This document shows, in pieces, positions 62,186-64,000 of a DNA stretch of 64,000 bases (within the stretch, counting starts at the first letter, position 1; each line of letters opens with the position of its first letter). Location: positions 1,550,001 to 1,614,000 of the forward strand of contig NZ_OCSR01000002.1 of the NCBI RefSeq assembly GCF_900230185.1. The letters run 5' to 3'. The position numbers and the translations under genes were made by a program. The notes below the pieces were generated by a model. The model searched no databases, was not told the origin of the DNA, and worked only from the letters and a program-made list of their open reading frames with translations. The stretch comes from Burkholderia sp. OK233. Its GTDB lineage: Bacteria; Pseudomonadota; Gammaproteobacteria; Burkholderiales; Burkholderiaceae.

Positions 62186-64000
62186 TCAATGTATTTGCGC
62201 TGCCGCTTGGCGGGTCGACGATGCAGCCAACTCACCCCGCTCTTCGTGAGCCGGAGTGGAGCTCGCCTGGCTCGGTTCCCCCCCGCTCAGACAATGCCCC
62301 TCCACAGACAGATAGGCAGCGCCCGTCTTCCCGCTCTGCTTCGGCAACACATAATCAATCTCGCACCGCTCAGCCGCTGCCGAACCCCACTTCACGAACA
62401 GTGAGCCGTGGTCCTGCAGACCGCGCGCAAAAATCCGGCTGTCCTGCGCCACAACGCCAACGGTACGACCATTGCTGTCCACCACATCCACACCAAACGG
62501 CAGCGCCTTGCCACCGAGTTGCGGCGCACGAATCAGCGCCGCACGCCCGCTCACTGTCTTGTACTTGATCATCACCACGGACCCGAGACGCGGCACAGCC
62601 TGTTCCGAAGTCGATTCGAATTCGACGTCGGTCGACGTACCCTTCGGATCGATATCGACCGTGTTCATGCCGTAAGGCGTGAGGTAAGGCACCACCGCAT
62701 AACCACGGTTATTGAGCTTGACGCCCGGATGCGCGACGACCGACCCGCTAATACCCGCAGACACCTGGCTCGAACTCGAGCCCGCGCTCGCCGATGCCGT
62801 CATCTGCGCATACGGCGCGCGGTAGCTGCCGCTCACGCCCGTGTTGGCAGAACTGTTGCCGTTGCCGGCGCCATAAGTGCCGTACGCGTTGTACGAGTAC
62901 TGGTTGTTCTCGCCCAACGAGCCGCTCAGGTTCGCCTGCAAATTCGTGTTGCCGCTCGAGTTCGAGAGGTTCGTCGACAGCAGCGGCGCGTGCTGGCTGT
63001 GGCCAAGCGGAATCGTCGTGCTCGCCATATATTGGTTCGACATCGATCCGTCCGCGTTACGCGCGCGTCCCGCGGTAATGCTGTAGGTTCCGTACTTGAA
63101 GCTGTTGGTGTAGCCAGCCTGGTAGAACGTATCGTTGCCGCCGTGATTCCAGTACTGCTGGGCGGAAGCATTCAGGAACACCGTGCCGTGCTCCTTGAAA
63201 TTCTGATTAACCGTGAGCTGAAAACGGTTGCGCTGGCGATAGACTGAATTCGTATCGCCGCCGCGCATCGCGAGATCGCGCACAGAGGCCGCATCCGTCA
63301 GATTCATAAAGCCCGCAGTTGAGTAACGGTAAGCGGCGACGGAAATGTTCGTATCGGTCGGATCGATGAACTTGCTATAGCCGATCCGCAAGGTGGTGCC
63401 GCGCATCGTGCTCTGGTTCGGCACCTGGGTCTGCGCGCCCGTCACGTCGGCGGAAAATGCGCCGAACTTCGTGTTGAGCGCAGCGCCGAGGTCTGCCGCC
63501 ACATAGCCGTTCGCGGCCACACCGCCGCCGTATGCCGTCACCATGTTCGTGAGACCGCGCTGCAAGGTGAACTGCGCAAAATTCGGCTTCGTGTCGAGCG
63601 TCGAGCTGCGCAATTCACCAGCAGTGACCGAAAACCGCGTAGTACCCGGGCGCAGCGACTGCGCAACCGCGGCGAACGGCACGGTAAAGCTCTTCGTGCG
63701 GCCGTCGGCTTCGGTGACGGCTACGTCGAGGTTGCCGCCGTAACCGGTCGCGTACAGGTCGTTGATTTCGAACGGACCCGGCGACACGCTGGTTTCATAA
63801 ATCACCTGGCCGTTCTGACGAACCGTCACACGCGCATTCGATTCCGCCGTGCCACGCACCACCGGCGCATAGCCGCGCAGCGATTCGGGCAGCATGCGGT
63901 CGTCGGTGGCAATCTGTGCGCCGCGGAACTGCACGCTGTCGAACACGTCGCCCGTCGTGTAGCCGTCGCCCACCGTCACCTGCGATTTCAGCGCGGCAAC
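62186..64000 (-). CDS. fimbrial outer-membrane usher, C-terminal part (partial)
   Basis: 605 codons; the 5' end runs off the window (the frame is open to base 64000, so the GTG at 63979 is not the start). Seen parts: the plug region and barrel (LRGYAPVVRGTAESNARVTV, QNGQVIYETSVSPGPFEI, NDLY, VPFAAVAQSLRPGTTRFSVT) and barrel end (GYAVVPYLTPYGMNTVDIDP, VVMIKYKTVSGRAALI). The C-terminal CaFD-like domain (FGVDVVDSNGRTVGVV, LFVKWG) is followed by about 25 extra Ala/Ser residues after the last cysteine. Family: FimD/PapC. It exports pilins with a chaperone not in the window. Confidence 0.9.
   Translation of the reverse strand, partial: VAALKSQVTVGDGYTTGDVFDSVQFRGAQIATDDRMLPESLRGYAPVVRGTAESNARVTVRQNGQVIYETSVSPGPFEINDLYATGYGGNLDVAVTEADGRTKSFTVPFAAVAQSLRPGTTRFSVTAGELRSSTLDTKPNFAQFTLQRGLTNMVTAYGGGVAANGYVAADLGAALNTKFGAFSADVTGAQTQVPNQSTMRGTTLRIGYSKFIDPTDTNISVAAYRYSTAGFMNLTDAASVRDLAMRGGDTNSVYRQRNRFQLTVNQNFKEHGTVFLNASAQQYWNHGGNDTFYQAGYTNSFKYGTYSITAGRARNADGSMSNQYMASTTIPLGHSQHAPLLSTNLSNSSGNTNLQANLSGSLGENNQYSYNAYGTYGAGNGNSSANTGVSGSYRAPYAQMTASASAGSSSSQVSAGISGSVVAHPGVKLNNRGYAVVPYLTPYGMNTVDIDPKGTSTDVEFESTSEQAVPRLGSVVMIKYKTVSGRAALIRAPQLGGKALPFGVDVVDSNGRTVGVVAQDSRIFARGLQDHGSLFVKWGSAAAERCEIDYVLPKQSGKTGAAYLSVEGHCLSGGEPSQASSTPAHEERGELAASSTRQAAAQIH

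Overview
This window looks like a piece of a Paraburkholderia/Burkholderia-type (beta-proteobacterial) replicon. It has high GC with strong third-position GC bias, long antisense open frames over almost every real gene, a propionate/TCA block (prpC-prpD-acnA), an intracellular PHB depolymerase, MocR/IclR/LysR regulators and many small Burkholderia-style hypothetical proteins. No rRNA, tRNA, CRISPR array or prophage was seen. Species is not decidable from sequence alone.

Layout. 1-5 kb: the 3' end of prpC, a secreted MliC-like protein, prpD and acnA, closed by a double hairpin terminator. 5-9.7 kb (minus strand): a NarL-type response regulator, a histidine-kinase-like protein with an eroded kinase core but an intact Hpt domain, a single-pass membrane protein, and an OmpA-like lipoprotein. 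10-16.2 kb: a polyamine-type ABC importer divergent from a MocR regulator. 16.3-21.7 kb: a DUF748/AsmA-like giant and a DUF1254 lipoprotein. 22-27 kb: CopA behind a textbook CueR promoter, then a chemoreceptor behind a sigma-28-like promoter. 27-30.6 kb: GST, PHB depolymerase (sigma-54-like promoter), cupin and flavin reductase. 30.7-33 kb: a HipBA module with a strikingly regular operator array, followed by a decayed two-partner-secretion exoprotein fragment. 33-39.8 kb: hydroxyacyl-CoA dehydrogenase, several small hypotheticals, an internally deleted MgtC, an AGE-family epimerase and CspA. 39.9-42.2 kb: a second sigma-28-type chemoreceptor and a thioesterase.

42.4-52.6 kb is the most coherent system. 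Nine minus-strand genes encode a ribose-type ABC importer, a two-part UxaA-family dehydratase, an aldo/keto reductase, a lactonase, an SDR and an FAH-family hydrolase, divergent from an IclR regulator. Together they spell a non-phosphorylating oxidative route for L-fucose or a related (deoxy)sugar to pyruvate plus lactate. 52.7-57 kb: an uncharacterised protein, a Pat-like acyl-CoA synthetase/acetyltransferase and a LysR regulator. 57.3-58.9 kb: a complete IS4-family (IS50-like) element with 28-bp terminal repeats and a 9-bp target duplication inside a short open frame. 59-64 kb: a fimbrial adhesin, prfC and the C-terminal part of a fimbrial usher running off the window.

Most striking direct observations: four HipB-type operators at an exact 27-bp period; a hairpin repeat with a compensatory base change beside two ABC-transporter operons; the pseudo-kinase with retained Hpt; the in-frame deletion derivative of MgtC; the TPS exoprotein remnant; and recognisable sigma-54, sigma-28 and CueR promoter signatures.
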